From: an uncultured Pirellulaceae bacterium
Lineage (GTDB): Bacteria > Planctomycetota > Planctomycetia > Pirellulales > Pirellulaceae
Direction: 5' to 3'
NCBI GenBank assembly: GCA_938036435.1
Contig: CALHPU010000069.1
Location: 1 to 34,124, forward strand
DNA length: 34,124 nucleotides
The number at the start of each line of letters is the position of its first letter. Position 1 is the stretch's first letter. The notes below the pieces were generated by a model. The model saw nothing but the letters and a program-made list of their open reading frames with translations, was not told the origin of the DNA and made no database searches. The position numbers were made by a program, and so were the translations under genes. Shown here in pieces: positions 26,136 to 34,124 of this stretch.

Positions 26136-27017
26136 TTGGCCAACATTCTTATTGTAGATGATAATGCGGTCGATCGCCTTTTGCTGTCATCGATAGTAGA
26201 TAGGATACCGCAATGGAAATCCCAATCGGTTGCATCGGCACGGGACGCTCTACAGGCGATGCAGCGGTCGGTTCCCGACCTATTGATTACCGACTTGCAG
26301 CTGCCGGAGATGAACGGAATAGAACTGGTGGTGGAGATCAGGAAAAGCCTTCCATCACTGCCGATCTTGCTTGTGACTCATAGTGATAACGCCAAAATGG
26401 CGATGGAAGCTCTCAGTGCCGGTGCAACGAGTTTTTCTCCTAAACAGTCCCTCCAAAAGGATTTGCCAACGACAATCGCCCAATTGTTGGATGTTGCACG
26501 AGCGACGCGGTACACCCACGATCTGGCATTCTGTCCGATGCCGGGCCACCAAATGTTTGTGCTTGACAATGAATTGTCGATGATCGCGCCGACCATCGAA
26601 AATCTTCAGAGTCACCTACCGGCGTGGAGCGATCGTGACCGTTTGCATATTGCAATGGCGATTGAGGAGGCCATCACTAACGCGATGCACCACGGTAATT
26701 TGGAAGTGGACTCTGCACTTCGTGAAGGCGAGACTGACCAACGCTATTACGATGCGGTTGCCGATCGCAAGCAGGACCCAAGCTTCTACAACCGCAAGGT
26801 TCGTATTGAAGCTGAGTTTTCGGATAGGCATATTTGCATCCAAATTTCCGATGAGGGGCCCGGATTCGAACCCCGTGATGTCGGCGATCCGAGGGAGGCT
26901 GAAAATTTGCAACGTGTTTCGGGAAGAGGACTCTTGCTGATCCGAACATTCATGGATCAGGTCGTCCACAATTCAGTCGGAAACCAGATCACGATGACCA
27001 AATTGCGTCAGATTTAG
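26136..27017 (+). CDS. Response regulator receiver fused to RsbW-like HATPase (anti-sigma kinase type)
   Basis: A 293-residue cytoplasmic regulator starting at TTG (MANILIVDDN); no ATG lies nearby and the receiver domain begins immediately, so the start is firm. Residues 1-120 form a CheY-like receiver with acidic pair Asp8-Asp9, phospho-acceptor Asp53 in LLITDLQLPEMNG, Thr81 and Lys103. Residues about 145-290 are a histidine-kinase-like ATPase of the RsbW/SpoIIAB type: N-box EEAITNAMHHGN (Asn182), then a roughly 35-residue insert, ISDEGPGF, and GRGLLLIRTFMD. There is no dimerisation/His domain, so it is not a conventional sensor kinase. It would link a phosphorelay to partner switching, phosphorylating an anti-anti-sigma protein or binding a sigma factor. 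No partner gene is adjacent. It lies between the Wzz-like and UDP-glucose dehydrogenase genes. Confidence 0.85.
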   Translation: MANILIVDDNAVDRLLLSSIVDRIPQWKSQSVASARDALQAMQRSVPDLLITDLQLPEMNGIELVVEIRKSLPSLPILLVTHSDNAKMAMEALSAGATSFSPKQSLQKDLPTTIAQLLDVARATRYTHDLAFCPMPGHQMFVLDNELSMIAPTIENLQSHLPAWSDRDRLHIAMAIEEAITNAMHHGNLEVDSALREGETDQRYYDAVADRKQDPSFYNRKVRIEAEFSDRHICIQISDEGPGFEPRDVGDPREAENLQRVSGRGLLLIRTFMDQVVHNSVGNQITMTKLRQI

Positions 27018-27302
27018 GCGGTCAGTCTTGCTCTCATTTCAATCAGAAATCAATAGAGCGTTAGAAGTTATTGCATTGTTATTGCACCGTTTATCGCTTG
27101 TAATTCCCGTATCGCTAGAAAAATCGTTAAAGATCTTACATTTTTAGCTAGATCGTATTTTCCGACCGCCTTTGCCCACGATTGGCGCGTTGGAATCGAA
27201 GCACAACAGATTAGAGTACCGAAGTCGTTCTCGAAGTCGTCAGAAGACGAAGCAGGCCCCGACTCATTTGATTCCCAATCTTTTTGACCAGTCTTTAATA
27301 TT
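27018..27302. other. Intergenic region with short direct repeats upstream of ugd
   Basis: No gene was recognised. Two direct repeats could be regulator half-sites: TTATTGCA at 27068-27075 and 27079-27086 (11-base spacing), and CGAAGTCGT at 27220-27228 and 27232-27240 (12-base spacing). Both spacings are close to one helical turn. The region must contain the ugd promoter, which I could not place. Confidence 0.3.
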
Positions 27303-28712
27303 ATGCCTTCAAAAGCTCACAAAATTTGCTGTATTGGCGCCGGCTATGTTGGTGGACCGACTATGGCGATGATCGCCAAACAATGTCCGGACATAGAGGT
27401 CAATGTTGTAGACATCAATGAGTCTCGAATCGCTGCATGGAATAGCGATTCGCTGCCAATCTACGAACCGGGCCTCAAAGAAGTGGTCGAGGAAGCTCGT
27501 GGGAGGAATTTGCATTTCACTACCAATGTCGCTGAGACGATTGACAAATCAAGCATCGTTTTCATATCTGTAAACACCCCGACAAAGACTTTCGGCATTG
27601 GTGCTGGCCGCGCTGCAAATCTGGAATTTGTCGAAAAGTGCGCTCGTCAGATCGCTCAAAACTCTAACGGCCACAAAATCGTAGTGGAAAAATCGACGCT
27701 GCCTGTTCGAACCGCCGAGGCTGTCAAACGGATCTTGAAATCTGCGACCAACCCAAATGCATCTTTTGATGTTTTGTCTAATCCCGAATTCTTGGCCGAA
27801 GGAACTGCGATTGAAGATCTGCTTGAGCCAGATAGAGTTTTGATCGGCGGTGAGTGTTCAAAGGCAATTGAGACACTGGCAGAGATCTACGGTCGATGGG
27901 TTGAACCCGAGCGGATTCTCAAAACCAATCTTTGGAGCAGTGAGCTTTCCAAGTTGACCGCCAACGCTTTCTTGGCTCAAAGAGTTTCTTCGATCAATGC
28001 GATAAGCGCTCTTTGTGAGGCCACCGGCGCTGACGTCGATGAAGTCGCCAATGCGATAGGAACCGACTCGCGAATTGGCCCGAAATTCTTGAAATCTTCG
28101 GTAGGTTTTGGAGGCAGTTGCTTCCAGAAGGACATCCTGAATCTCGTCTACCTTTGTGAGCATTTTGGTTTGCATGAGGTTGCCGCCTATTGGGAACAAG
28201 TCATCGTCATGAACGATTATCAAAAACGAAGGTTCTCAACAAGAATCGTTCACACGATGTTCAACACTGTCTCGGACAAAAAAATCGCTGTGTGGGGGTT
28301 TGCTTTCAAAAAAGACACCAACGACACGCGCGAGTCGGCAGCAATTTACATCTGTAGAGATCTGCTCGAAGAACGTGCGAGGCTGACGATCTACGATCCA
28401 CAAGTGAAGCTTGACCAAGTAAAACGGGATCTGGAGTATCTGATGGCCAATGAATCTGGCGAGCTATCAGAACATCATCGCAAACTGATTGATTCCAACG
28501 TCGAAGTAGTCAACAGTGCCGAAAAGGCAGCCGACGGAGCACATGCAATTGCTGTGCTGACCGAATGGGACGAATTCAAGAACGTGGATTTCGGTGCGGT
28601 TTATCAAGCCATGAAAAAGCCCGCGTTTCTCTTTGATGGTCGCAATTTGCTGGACCTCGAGGAACTTGCGCAGCACGGGTTTGAAGTCCACTCAATTGGA
28701 AAGTCTCAATGA
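27303..28712 (+). CDS. ugd: UDP-glucose 6-dehydrogenase, animal-like
   Basis: Oxidises UDP-glucose to UDP-glucuronate with two NAD+, supplying uronic acid precursors for surface polysaccharide. It has 469 residues. The NAD-binding motif [12 protein letters not shown] is at 9-20; [26 protein letters not shown] and [13 protein letters not shown] follow. The substrate-domain [10 protein letters not shown] and [12 protein letters not shown] lead to the central ANAFLAQR helix, the catalytic Cys273 in [10 protein letters not shown], and the C-terminal [14 protein letters not shown] and FDGRNLLD. The sequence is strikingly close to metazoan UGDH throughout (for example [12 protein letters not shown] and ISVNTPTKT), not to the shorter Ugd/TuaD form common in bacteria. 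It starts at ATG 27303 and is followed by a 440-base gap before the exosortase gene. The enzyme assignment is firm; the pathway is inferred from its neighbours. Confidence 0.95.
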   Translation: MPSKAHKICCIGAGYVGGPTMAMIAKQCPDIEVNVVDINESRIAAWNSDSLPIYEPGLKEVVEEARGRNLHFTTNVAETIDKSSIVFISVNTPTKTFGIGAGRAANLEFVEKCARQIAQNSNGHKIVVEKSTLPVRTAEAVKRILKSATNPNASFDVLSNPEFLAEGTAIEDLLEPDRVLIGGECSKAIETLAEIYGRWVEPERILKTNLWSSELSKLTANAFLAQRVSSINAISALCEATGADVDEVANAIGTDSRIGPKFLKSSVGFGGSCFQKDILNLVYLCEHFGLHEVAAYWEQVIVMNDYQKRRFSTRIVHTMFNTVSDKKIAVWGFAFKKDTNDTRESAAIYICRDLLEERARLTIYDPQVKLDQVKRDLEYLMANESGELSEHHRKLIDSNVEVVNSAEKAADGAHAIAVLTEWDEFKNVDFGAVYQAMKKPAFLFDGRNLLDLEELAQHGFEVHSIGKSQ

Positions 28713-29152
28713 ACCACTGTTTCGGGGGAGGGTTGCCGGTTGCGTGGGTCGGGCAAAGTGGGAGACTGAGAACTAAATCGGTTGGTTGCCGTTAAAATTC
28801 TCGCGATTGACACCAGTTAATGTTAACATGGGTGTGTAAAGGCTGACCAAAATGACGAAGGAACTTCGGTTTCCTCTTTGCGAACTTCGCTGCTTGTCAA
28901 ATAATGAAGTTACCAAGGATACTAATTCTGTTGCAGCTTAATTTTCAGGTAGGCGGTTTTCGAAAAAGAATGATAGGACGGGATTTTTACCCGCCAAATC
29001 AAAGTCGTTGGCAGGCTGAAAACCAGCCCCACGAGAATACCTCCATCCGAAGAATAAGTTTCGTCGAATTACTAGTCTTTGCAGAGCGCTTTGATACCAC
29101 TAACGCAGTCATTCTTCTTTGTGAATGACGAGATTTCAAACCAGACAATACG
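28713..29152. other. 440-base intergenic region with hairpins and a degenerate repeat
   Basis: No gene was supported. At 28859-28875 an AGGAAC / GTTTCCT stem with a TTCG tetraloop and one bulge could end ugd transcription. GTTAATGTTAAC is a short palindrome at 28816-28827. Near 29008-29035, GTTGGCAGGCTG followed by CCAGCCCCACG looks like a decayed copy of a planctomycete GGCAGG...CCTGCC-type palindromic repeat. The exosortase promoter must lie in the later part but was not identified. Confidence 0.35.
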
Positions 29153-30901
29153 ATGGCCACAACCACCCCCGATGCTAGTACTTCAAATCCCAGTTCTTCG
29201 TCAGCCAATGGCTCGGTCGATTGGAAGTCTATCGCCATCCCTTACGCGATAGCAATCGTAGCACAGTTGCCGATGCTGCTGCTGTATGGTCGCAATCTCC
29301 ATCTGGACAAACCCCATTACCAGACCTTTCCAATTGCGATTCTCGCCACGCTGTTGATCGCGTGGAGCCGATGGCCTAAAGAAGCAAAGATGCCTTTTCA
29401 TCGTAGTGTTGCCAGCGATGTATTGCTTGTGCTGGGATTGATGTTTGGGATTGCTTGTGTCCTGTTCAAGTTTCCGTCGGCCGCGGCCGCGAGTGTGATG
29501 CTGCTGATTGCAAGCCTGTTGGCTAGAACCGTCGACAAGGAAACGCTCAAAAGTTTGTGGCCTGCAAGTTTACCGATGTTCGTGTTTCTGTCCTTACCCG
29601 GTGGATACGACGTTAAACTAATTACGACTCTGCAACGCGTTAGTGCGGTTTGCACTAGCCGTCTTTTGGACTTGGCGGGACTCGGGCACCATATGGATGG
29701 AACGGTCATCCAAGTCCCGGGGCGCGAAGGCTACGGAATCGAGCAGGCATGCAGTGGCGTGCAATCGTTTTTCACGCTGCTGTTTATTGCTGTGGTGTTC
29801 ATCGTTGTGTTTCGTCGTCCGTTTTTTCGCAGTGTCATCCTGATTGCTTCGGCCGTCTTTTGGGCGTTGTTCATGAACACCGTTCGGATCTTTCTGATTC
29901 CACTAGGCGACCAAGTGGACTTGGATCTTGCCCACGGATTTCCACACGCGATGCTGGGGTGGAGTACTTTGATTGTGGGCGCATTACTGTTGTTAAGTAC
30001 AGATCAATTCTTGCTGTTCTTGTTTGGCCCGGTCGATACTGAAATTGGTCGCTCTGGACCCTTTGGGCGATTCATTACCAAAGTCTGGAACAGCCTCGTG
30101 GCGGGGTCCACTCTCAGCACCGATGAAAAAGACGGGCGTCGCCGAAAAAAGAGGCGGCGAAAAACTATCACTCAAGCTGGCCGCACGATGATTTGGGGGG
30201 TATGCGGTTTGATGGCATTGGCAGGCCTCTGGAGCAGCTGGGATGTTTTTTATGCATTTGTCAACGAACGCCAAAGCGTGCGATTTTTCGATTCCGATGT
30301 AACCCAGCCATTCGAGGAGACAGATCTTCCCGCAAAACTTGATGACTGGAGTGTCGTTAACTACAAGATTGACAATCGCGAGCGCGGAAGCGATCTCGGG
30401 AAGCGATCAGATGGATGGACCTATCGTGCCCCTGGCTACATGGCGCAGGTTTCCTTAGACCAGACTTTCCCGGGTTGGCACGAATTGACAACCTGCTATC
30501 GGAATTCGGGCTGGGAACTTGTTTCTAGGCAAAGGAAGATAGCGAATCTCGAAGCCCAAGATGAATCGGGGAGCGTGCCTTGGCCTTACGTTGTTGCCGA
30601 ACTCAAGAAGCCAACTGGTGAGCGTGGATTTCTTGTGTTCTCGCTTTTCAATACTGATGGTGCTCCGGTTGACCCGCCTGCGTCTTGGAACCGCGCGATG
30701 TACTTCATCTCAGGCATCAAAAATCGGCTTTCAGGTCGTATCCGAACCCAATTCTTCAACACCGCCACCTACCAAATTCAAACGTTCGTTGCCGGCTATG
30801 GCCAGTTTGATGCGGACACACAGGGGGAAATCGAAGATCGATACCTGAAGATTCGTGAAATCACTCGCCAGAGGTACGTTGAAAAATCAACCGCGCCGTA
30901 A
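29153..30901 (+). CDS. xrtU: Exosortase, planctomycete (XrtU-like) type
   Basis: A membrane-embedded cysteine transpeptidase-like enzyme that cleaves C-terminal sorting signals (PEP-CTERM-like) and attaches the proteins to the cell surface, usually encoded with exopolysaccharide genes. It has 582 residues with multiple helices between about 25 and 290. The catalytic triad is present: Cys200 in EQACSGVQSF, Arg245 in MNTVRIFLIP and His265 in GFPHAMLGW. A basic linker (about 330-340, RRRKKRRRK) leads to an extra helix (about 345-365) and a C-terminal extracytoplasmic region of about 215 residues with conserved Trp/Tyr motifs (LDDWSVVNY, PGWHELTTCYRNSGWE), an EpsI-like extension typical of the planctomycete class. 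It is preceded by ugd and followed by GDP-fucose genes. The exosortase family is certain; the subclass name is from architecture. Confidence 0.88.
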   Translation: MATTTPDASTSNPSSSSANGSVDWKSIAIPYAIAIVAQLPMLLLYGRNLHLDKPHYQTFPIAILATLLIAWSRWPKEAKMPFHRSVASDVLLVLGLMFGIACVLFKFPSAAAASVMLLIASLLARTVDKETLKSLWPASLPMFVFLSLPGGYDVKLITTLQRVSAVCTSRLLDLAGLGHHMDGTVIQVPGREGYGIEQACSGVQSFFTLLFIAVVFIVVFRRPFFRSVILIASAVFWALFMNTVRIFLIPLGDQVDLDLAHGFPHAMLGWSTLIVGALLLLSTDQFLLFLFGPVDTEIGRSGPFGRFITKVWNSLVAGSTLSTDEKDGRRRKKRRRKTITQAGRTMIWGVCGLMALAGLWSSWDVFYAFVNERQSVRFFDSDVTQPFEETDLPAKLDDWSVVNYKIDNRERGSDLGKRSDGWTYRAPGYMAQVSLDQTFPGWHELTTCYRNSGWELVSRQRKIANLEAQDESGSVPWPYVVAELKKPTGERGFLVFSLFNTDGAPVDPPASWNRAMYFISGIKNRLSGRIRTQFFNTATYQIQTFVAGYGQFDADTQGEIEDRYLKIREITRQRYVEKSTAP

Positions 30902-31241
30902 TCTGTTAAGTCCGTCAATCCAGCCATCTCTTTGAGACAGTCATGCTCCCCTAAAGAGATGTTCCCTCCACAAATATGCATTCAACGCGCGTATAAACAC
31001 GCTTTGCTAGGCCACTAAAGGACGCTATTTACAGTCTCTTGGTGTTTAATTATTCTCCCTTGGTCTCCAATTCAACAGTTTTTCGCTACTAGATAGGCGG
31101 AAGAGTTCTGTTGGTTTACTGTCAAGTTTCATTTTAGGTGGTGTCACCGAAAGGGACGGAGTCCGCAGTGGCTTCAACATAGGTTTGGCACACCTTAAAT
31201 ATCGATTGATCAATTCGACAAATACTCTTGACGATTTAGCG
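30902..31241. other. Intergenic region with a 9-bp stem hairpin after the exosortase gene
   Basis: CATCTCTTT (30925-30933) and AAAGAGATG (30953-30961) form a perfect 9-bp inverted repeat with a 19-base loop, starting 24 bases after the exosortase stop. It may act as a terminator or RNA-processing site, though no T-run follows. The rest is AT-rich and must hold any promoter for the fucose synthase gene; no gene was seen. Confidence 0.4.
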
Positions 31242-32192
31242 GTGGTTCCATTCAAAGAAAACGTTTTTGTTTCTGGGCATCGGGGAATGGTTGGTTCGGC
31301 CGTTGTTCGTGCTTTAGCGGCGAGGGGTTGCCAGGCGATTACTCGTTCACGAGCACAACTCGATTTGTGCAATCAAAAAGCAACGGATCATTTTTTTGCC
31401 AACAATGAGATTGGCTCCGTCATTTTCTGCGCGGGTAAAGTTGGTGGCATCCATGCAAACAACACCTACCCGGCCGAGTTCATACAACAGAATTTGGCCA
31501 TGGCGGTTAATTCAATTCATGCCGCTTACTGCAACAACGTAAAACGATTTTTGTACCTTGGAAGTACTTGTATTTATCCGGTTAAAGCTCCACAACCGAT
31601 GTCTGAGTCTTGCCTTTTGACTTCGCCATTAGAGAAAACCAATGAGGCCTACGCCCTTGCCAAAATCGCGGGCTTGAAGATGTGCGAGTTTTATCGCGGG
31701 CAATATGGCGTGATGTTTCATTCGGCGATGCCAACGAACCTATACGGACCTGGAGACAACTATCATCCTGAGAATTCACACGTTCTGCCAGCATTAATTC
31801 GCCGGTTCCATGAAGCTAAAAAGGCTGGAGATGCACAAGTTGCCATTTGGGGGACAGGAACCCCGCGGCGGGAATTCTTGCATGTGGACGACTTGGCAAA
31901 TGGATTAATTCATTTAATGACACTTGGCGATCCACCGGACATTGTCAACGTTGGAACGGGCGTTGATGTTTCTATTATGGAACTTGCAAAATTGGTCGCG
32001 GAGATAGTCGGATATGCTGGCGAAATTACAACCGATCCTTCCAAGCCTGATGGCACGCCTGTCAAAAGAACCGACATGACTCTGATGCACTCAACTGGCT
32101 GGGAAGCCAAAATCGATTTGCGATCGGGTATTGAGCAAACGTATCAGTATTTTTTGACGGAAGTTGAAACCGGTGCGTTGCGAGCTGTTTGA
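31242..32192 (+). CDS. fcl: GDP-L-fucose synthase
   Basis: NADPH-dependent epimerase/reductase that turns GDP-4-keto-6-deoxy-mannose into GDP-L-fucose, the second step after GDP-mannose 4,6-dehydratase, encoded a little downstream. It is a short-chain dehydrogenase/reductase: the nucleotide-binding motif [10 protein letters not shown] lies close to the N-terminus; [16 protein letters not shown], the serine region [10 protein letters not shown], and the catalytic Tyr/Lys in [16 protein letters not shown] follow. Substrate-side motifs are [26 protein letters not shown] and [17 protein letters not shown]. The GTG at 31242 gives the normal length of 316 residues; a TTG at 31185 would add 19 residues without similarity. 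There is no strong ribosome binding site for either. A small gene starts 4 bases after the stop. Confidence 0.93.
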   Translation: MVPFKENVFVSGHRGMVGSAVVRALAARGCQAITRSRAQLDLCNQKATDHFFANNEIGSVIFCAGKVGGIHANNTYPAEFIQQNLAMAVNSIHAAYCNNVKRFLYLGSTCIYPVKAPQPMSESCLLTSPLEKTNEAYALAKIAGLKMCEFYRGQYGVMFHSAMPTNLYGPGDNYHPENSHVLPALIRRFHEAKKAGDAQVAIWGTGTPRREFLHVDDLANGLIHLMTLGDPPDIVNVGTGVDVSIMELAKLVAEIVGYAGEITTDPSKPDGTPVKRTDMTLMHSTGWEAKIDLRSGIEQTYQYFLTEVETGALRAV

Positions 32193-32196
32193 GCAT

Positions 32197-32406
32197 ATGC
32201 CGACCGAACAAGAAAAGCGTTGGATTGAAGCTTGGCGAACTGCCGGGCCGGAACTGGAACGCATTCGTCGTGAGCAATTGCGGGATCTCACAGATGAAGA
32301 GGCAACGCGACAGGCGATGATGTTGGGAGTGGTGCTTGAGTTAGTACCGCAGCGTGCTTCGGCGATCGGCAAACTGAGTGAGTTGCTGGCGAAGCAAAAG
32401 TCTTGA
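32197..32406 (+). CDS. Small helical protein, partner of a nucleotidyltransferase gene
   Basis: A 69-residue protein beginning MPTEQEKRWIEAWRTAGPEL and continuing with charged amphipathic helices (RIRREQLRDLTDEEATRQAM) and a C-terminal LGKLSELLAK-like helix. I recognise it as the kind of small conserved protein found before AbiEii-like nucleotidyltransferases in planctomycetes and some other phyla; no function is established. It starts 4 bases after the fucose synthase stop, and the next frame overlaps its 3' end, so the two small genes form a compact cassette placed inside the sugar-nucleotide gene set. It could be an antitoxin-like or accessory partner; that is inference from pairing only. 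The ATG at 32197 is preferred over an upstream TTG that overlaps the fucose synthase gene. Confidence 0.6.
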   Translation: MPTEQEKRWIEAWRTAGPELERIRREQLRDLTDEEATRQAMMLGVVLELVPQRASAIGKLSELLAKQKS

Positions 32407-32625
32407 GTTTGGTTTGGCTGATCCAGTAAACAACATCTTGGAGGTTGCTGTCGAAACAGGGCGGTATTTGAGCAAGAGTGGCCGGGCCTACTGTTTCATC
32501 GGTGGCGTCGCATATCAGCGCTGGGGAGAACCAAGACAGACGTTCGATGTTGACGCTGTTTTGTTTGCAGGGTTTGGCGGTGAACAGGAATTTGCAAAAG
32601 CACTCACCACGGATTTTAAATCTCG

Positions 32626-32659
32626 AATTGATGATCCTGTCCAATTGATGATCCTGTCC
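32626..32659. repeat. 17-bp perfect tandem duplication causing a frameshift
   Basis: Two consecutive copies of AATTGATGATCCTGTCC (32626-32642 and 32643-32659), followed by AATT. The 17-bp unit shifts the frame of the nucleotidyltransferase gene; removal of one copy restores it exactly. Confidence 0.9.
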
Positions 32660-32705
32660 AATTCGCAATCCAGAATCGAATCCTGCTTTTAGAGAGCTCA
32701 ACCGG

Positions 32706-32735
32706 GATTGGCATTGACCTGATTGGCATTGACCT
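32706..32735. repeat. 15-bp perfect tandem duplication (in frame)
   Basis: Two copies of GATTGGCATTGACCT (32706-32720, 32721-32735). In the restored frame it repeats five residues (IGIDL) without shifting the frame. Confidence 0.88.
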
Positions 32736-33068
32736 TTTACTCGACGGACTACCTTACGAAGAACGAATGATTGCTAGGGCATCCGACTGGGAAGTGCCTT
32801 CGCATGGTAAAATCAAAACATGCTCGGCAGAGGACCTTGTTGTTTTAAAATCCGTTGCTGCTCGGCCGCAAGATTGGATCGATATCGAAAACGCAATCAT
32901 CTGACAGGGAAGCAGGCTCGATCGAAACCTGATCGAAGTACAGCTCCTGTCACTGCTGGAACTTAAGGAAGAACCCGAACTTAAAGACCAGCTCGATTTG
33001 ATATCGATAAATTTGCCTGAGAAGAAATGTGAATCGAGGGGCGTAAGTTCCCAAGTTCTGCTCACAAA

Positions 33069-33096
33069 TAAAAACTAAAAACTAGAAACTGAAAAT
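33069..33096. repeat. Heptanucleotide repeat upstream of gmd
   Basis: Four consecutive 7-mers, TAAAAAC, TAAAAAC, TAGAAAC and TGAAAAT, ending 6 bases before the gmd start codon. The purine-rich, unstructured stretch lies where a ribosome binding site is expected, and no better Shine-Dalgarno is present. It may keep the start accessible; the tandem form also makes copy-number slippage possible. Confidence 0.55.
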
Positions 33097-33102
33097 CAAT
33101 TC

Positions 33103-34113
33103 ATGAAAAAAGCACTGATTACTGGAATCACAGGTCAGGACGGATCTTACCTCGCAGAACTTCTTCTTGAGAAGGGGTATGAGGTTCACGGAATCGTACG
33201 TCGCAGCAGTTCCTTCAATACGCAGCGTATCGATCACATTTACCAAGACCCGCACGAGAAACAGCCAAAACTGCTTTTGCACTACGGCGACCTAACAGAT
33301 GGACAGGGTATCACCAATCTGGTGCTGAATGTCGAGCCAGACGAAATCTACAATCTTGGCGCGCAAAGTCATGTGCGGGTTTCCTTCGATGCTCCTGCCT
33401 ACACCGTCAACGTTGTGGGTATTGGTGCATTGAATGTGCTGGAGGCGGCCCGCCAGTTGAACAAGAAGAAAGAAACACGCGTTTACCAAGCGTCTTCGTC
33501 GGAGATGTTCGGCGATGTGATCGAGACACCGCAGACCGAGAAGACACCTTTCCAGCCTCAGTCTCCCTATGCTTGTGCCAAAGTTTACGCGTTCCACCAA
33601 ACGGTCAATTATCGTCACGGCTACGATATGTTTGCGACAAACGGAATTCTTTTTAATCATGAATCTCCTCGCAGGGGCGAGACATTCGTCACTCGCAAGA
33701 TTACTCGTGCCGCGACGCGTATCAAATTGGGCCTTCAAGAGAAACTTTATTTAGGAAATCTCGATGCCCAACGTGACTGGGGGTATGCGAAAGATTATGT
33801 CGAAGGCATGTGGAGAATGCTTCAGCACGACACACCGGACGACTTTGTTCTTGCGACTGGCGAAACACAAACAATTCGCCAGTTTCTAGACTTCACGTTT
33901 GAGGCACTTGATTTGGACTGGAACAATTATGTGGAAATTGATCCGCGTTACTTCCGGCCGACGGAGGTTAACATGCTTTTAGGCGATCCCTCCAAGGCCA
34001 AGAAAGAATTGGGTTGGGAAGCCAAAACCAGTTGCAAAGAACTTGCCGAGCTAATGGTTGAGCATGATCTCAGCCTTGCCCAGCGAGAAGCTGCCGAAAC
34101 AGCAGTTTCTTAG
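33103..34113 (+). CDS. gmd: GDP-mannose 4,6-dehydratase
   Basis: Converts GDP-D-mannose to GDP-4-keto-6-deoxy-D-mannose, the precursor used by the GDP-L-fucose synthase encoded about 0.9 kb upstream. It has 336 residues, close to family length. The NADP-binding motif [20 protein letters not shown] is at 6-25; [23 protein letters not shown] and [14 protein letters not shown] follow. The catalytic Ser/Thr-Tyr-Lys region includes QASSSEMFG and [11 protein letters not shown] (Tyr-x-x-x-Lys). [37 protein letters not shown] and the C-terminal [19 protein letters not shown] complete the signature. The ATG at 33103 is clear. Together with fcl it makes a GDP-fucose branch, separated here by the small-protein/nucleotidyltransferase cassette. 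The last 11 bases of the window after the stop contain nothing recognisable. Confidence 0.96.
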   Translation: MKKALITGITGQDGSYLAELLLEKGYEVHGIVRRSSSFNTQRIDHIYQDPHEKQPKLLLHYGDLTDGQGITNLVLNVEPDEIYNLGAQSHVRVSFDAPAYTVNVVGIGALNVLEAARQLNKKKETRVYQASSSEMFGDVIETPQTEKTPFQPQSPYACAKVYAFHQTVNYRHGYDMFATNGILFNHESPRRGETFVTRKITRAATRIKLGLQEKLYLGNLDAQRDWGYAKDYVEGMWRMLQHDTPDDFVLATGETQTIRQFLDFTFEALDLDWNNYVEIDPRYFRPTEVNMLLGDPSKAKKELGWEAKTSCKELAELMVEHDLSLAQREAAETAVS

Positions 34114-34124
34114 GCGATACTTTT

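Larger units (their letters stand above)
32414..33078 (+). pseudogene. Disrupted AbiEii-like nucleotidyltransferase gene
   Basis: The first part reads LADPVNNILEVAVETGRYLSK...CFIGGVAYQRWGEPRQTFDVD; the nucleotidyltransferase signature is GG-x(9-12)-D-x-D, here GGVAYQRWGEPRQTFDVDA. The frame then ends at a TAG near 32692. A 17-bp tandem duplication (32626-32659) causes this: deleting one copy gives RIDDPVQFAIQNRILLLESS and continues into the third frame with GLPYEERMIARASDWEVP, TCSAEDLVVLKSVAARPQDW and LLELKEEPELKDQL, the expected later blocks of the family. A 15-bp in-frame duplication follows (32706-32735), and a TGA at 32902-32904 stands where relatives usually have Arg (CGA to TGA is one transition). 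The gene is therefore probably non-functional. The start is uncertain: GTG 32378 or TTG 32414. Confidence 0.75.

Noticed and set aside
27068..27240. Short direct repeats as a possible CRISPR or iteron array
   Set aside because: Only two copies of each unit with no spacer regularity; at most regulator half-sites.
28904..29128. 74-codon open frame before the exosortase gene
   Set aside because: It crosses the degenerate palindromic repeat, has no recognisable composition or motif, and lacks a ribosome binding site.

Overview
The window reads as a chromosomal segment of a marine or freshwater planctomycete, most likely Pirellulales (Rhodopirellula-like). The indicators are a planctomycete-type cytochrome/DUF1549/DUF1553 protein paired with a DUF1501 protein, a large secreted dockerin protein, a planctomycete-type exosortase, an animal-like UDP-glucose dehydrogenase, weak Shine-Dalgarno signals with several GTG/TTG starts, and dispersed palindromic repeats. 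This placement is inferred from gene content only. No rRNA, tRNA, CRISPR array or intact transposase was seen.

Layout. (1) 1-1831, + strand: the end of a heme-copper (cytochrome c) oxidase operon, with a subunit III gene whose 5' end lies outside the window, a subunit IV gene and a second subunit III-family gene. (2) 2021-9899, + strand: a 1227-residue secreted G8/beta-helix/dockerin protein, then a tight pair (cytochrome-DUF1549-DUF1553 protein and Tat-exported DUF1501 protein). A 125-bp MITE-like element sits exactly in the stop codon of the latter. (3) 10158-15267, + strand: a secreted PQQ-type beta-propeller protein and a fused ATP-dependent 5-oxoprolinase, ending at a hairpin terminator shared with converging genes. 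(4) 15381-20791, - strand: ilvN-ilvB (acetolactate synthase), a membrane-anchored endonuclease/exonuclease/phosphatase-fold protein lacking several catalytic residues, and a polytopic membrane protein. (5) 21195-22403, + strand: a rhomboid-fold membrane protein lacking the catalytic Ser and His.

(6) 22462-34113: an envelope/exopolysaccharide region. It holds a Wzz-like chain-length protein with a very long disordered tail (-), a small beta-rich protein (-), a response regulator fused to an RsbW-like ATPase (+), UDP-glucose dehydrogenase, exosortase, GDP-L-fucose synthase and GDP-mannose 4,6-dehydratase (all +). The two dehydrogenase/dehydratase branches would supply UDP-glucuronate and GDP-L-fucose, the Wzz-like protein would act on polymer assembly, and the exosortase would process sorted surface proteins made alongside the polymer. 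The receiver-ATPase fusion is a candidate regulator by position.

The most notable local observation is between the fucose synthase and dehydratase genes. A two-gene cassette (a 69-residue helical protein plus an AbiEii-like nucleotidyltransferase) has its second gene broken by a 17-bp tandem duplication; removing one copy restores the frame. A nearby 15-bp in-frame duplication and a later in-frame TGA are also present. Other points worth a second look are the MITE in a stop codon, two pseudoenzyme candidates, a domain nested inside a cadherin-like repeat, and a palindromic repeat translated in frame inside the 5-oxoprolinase gene.
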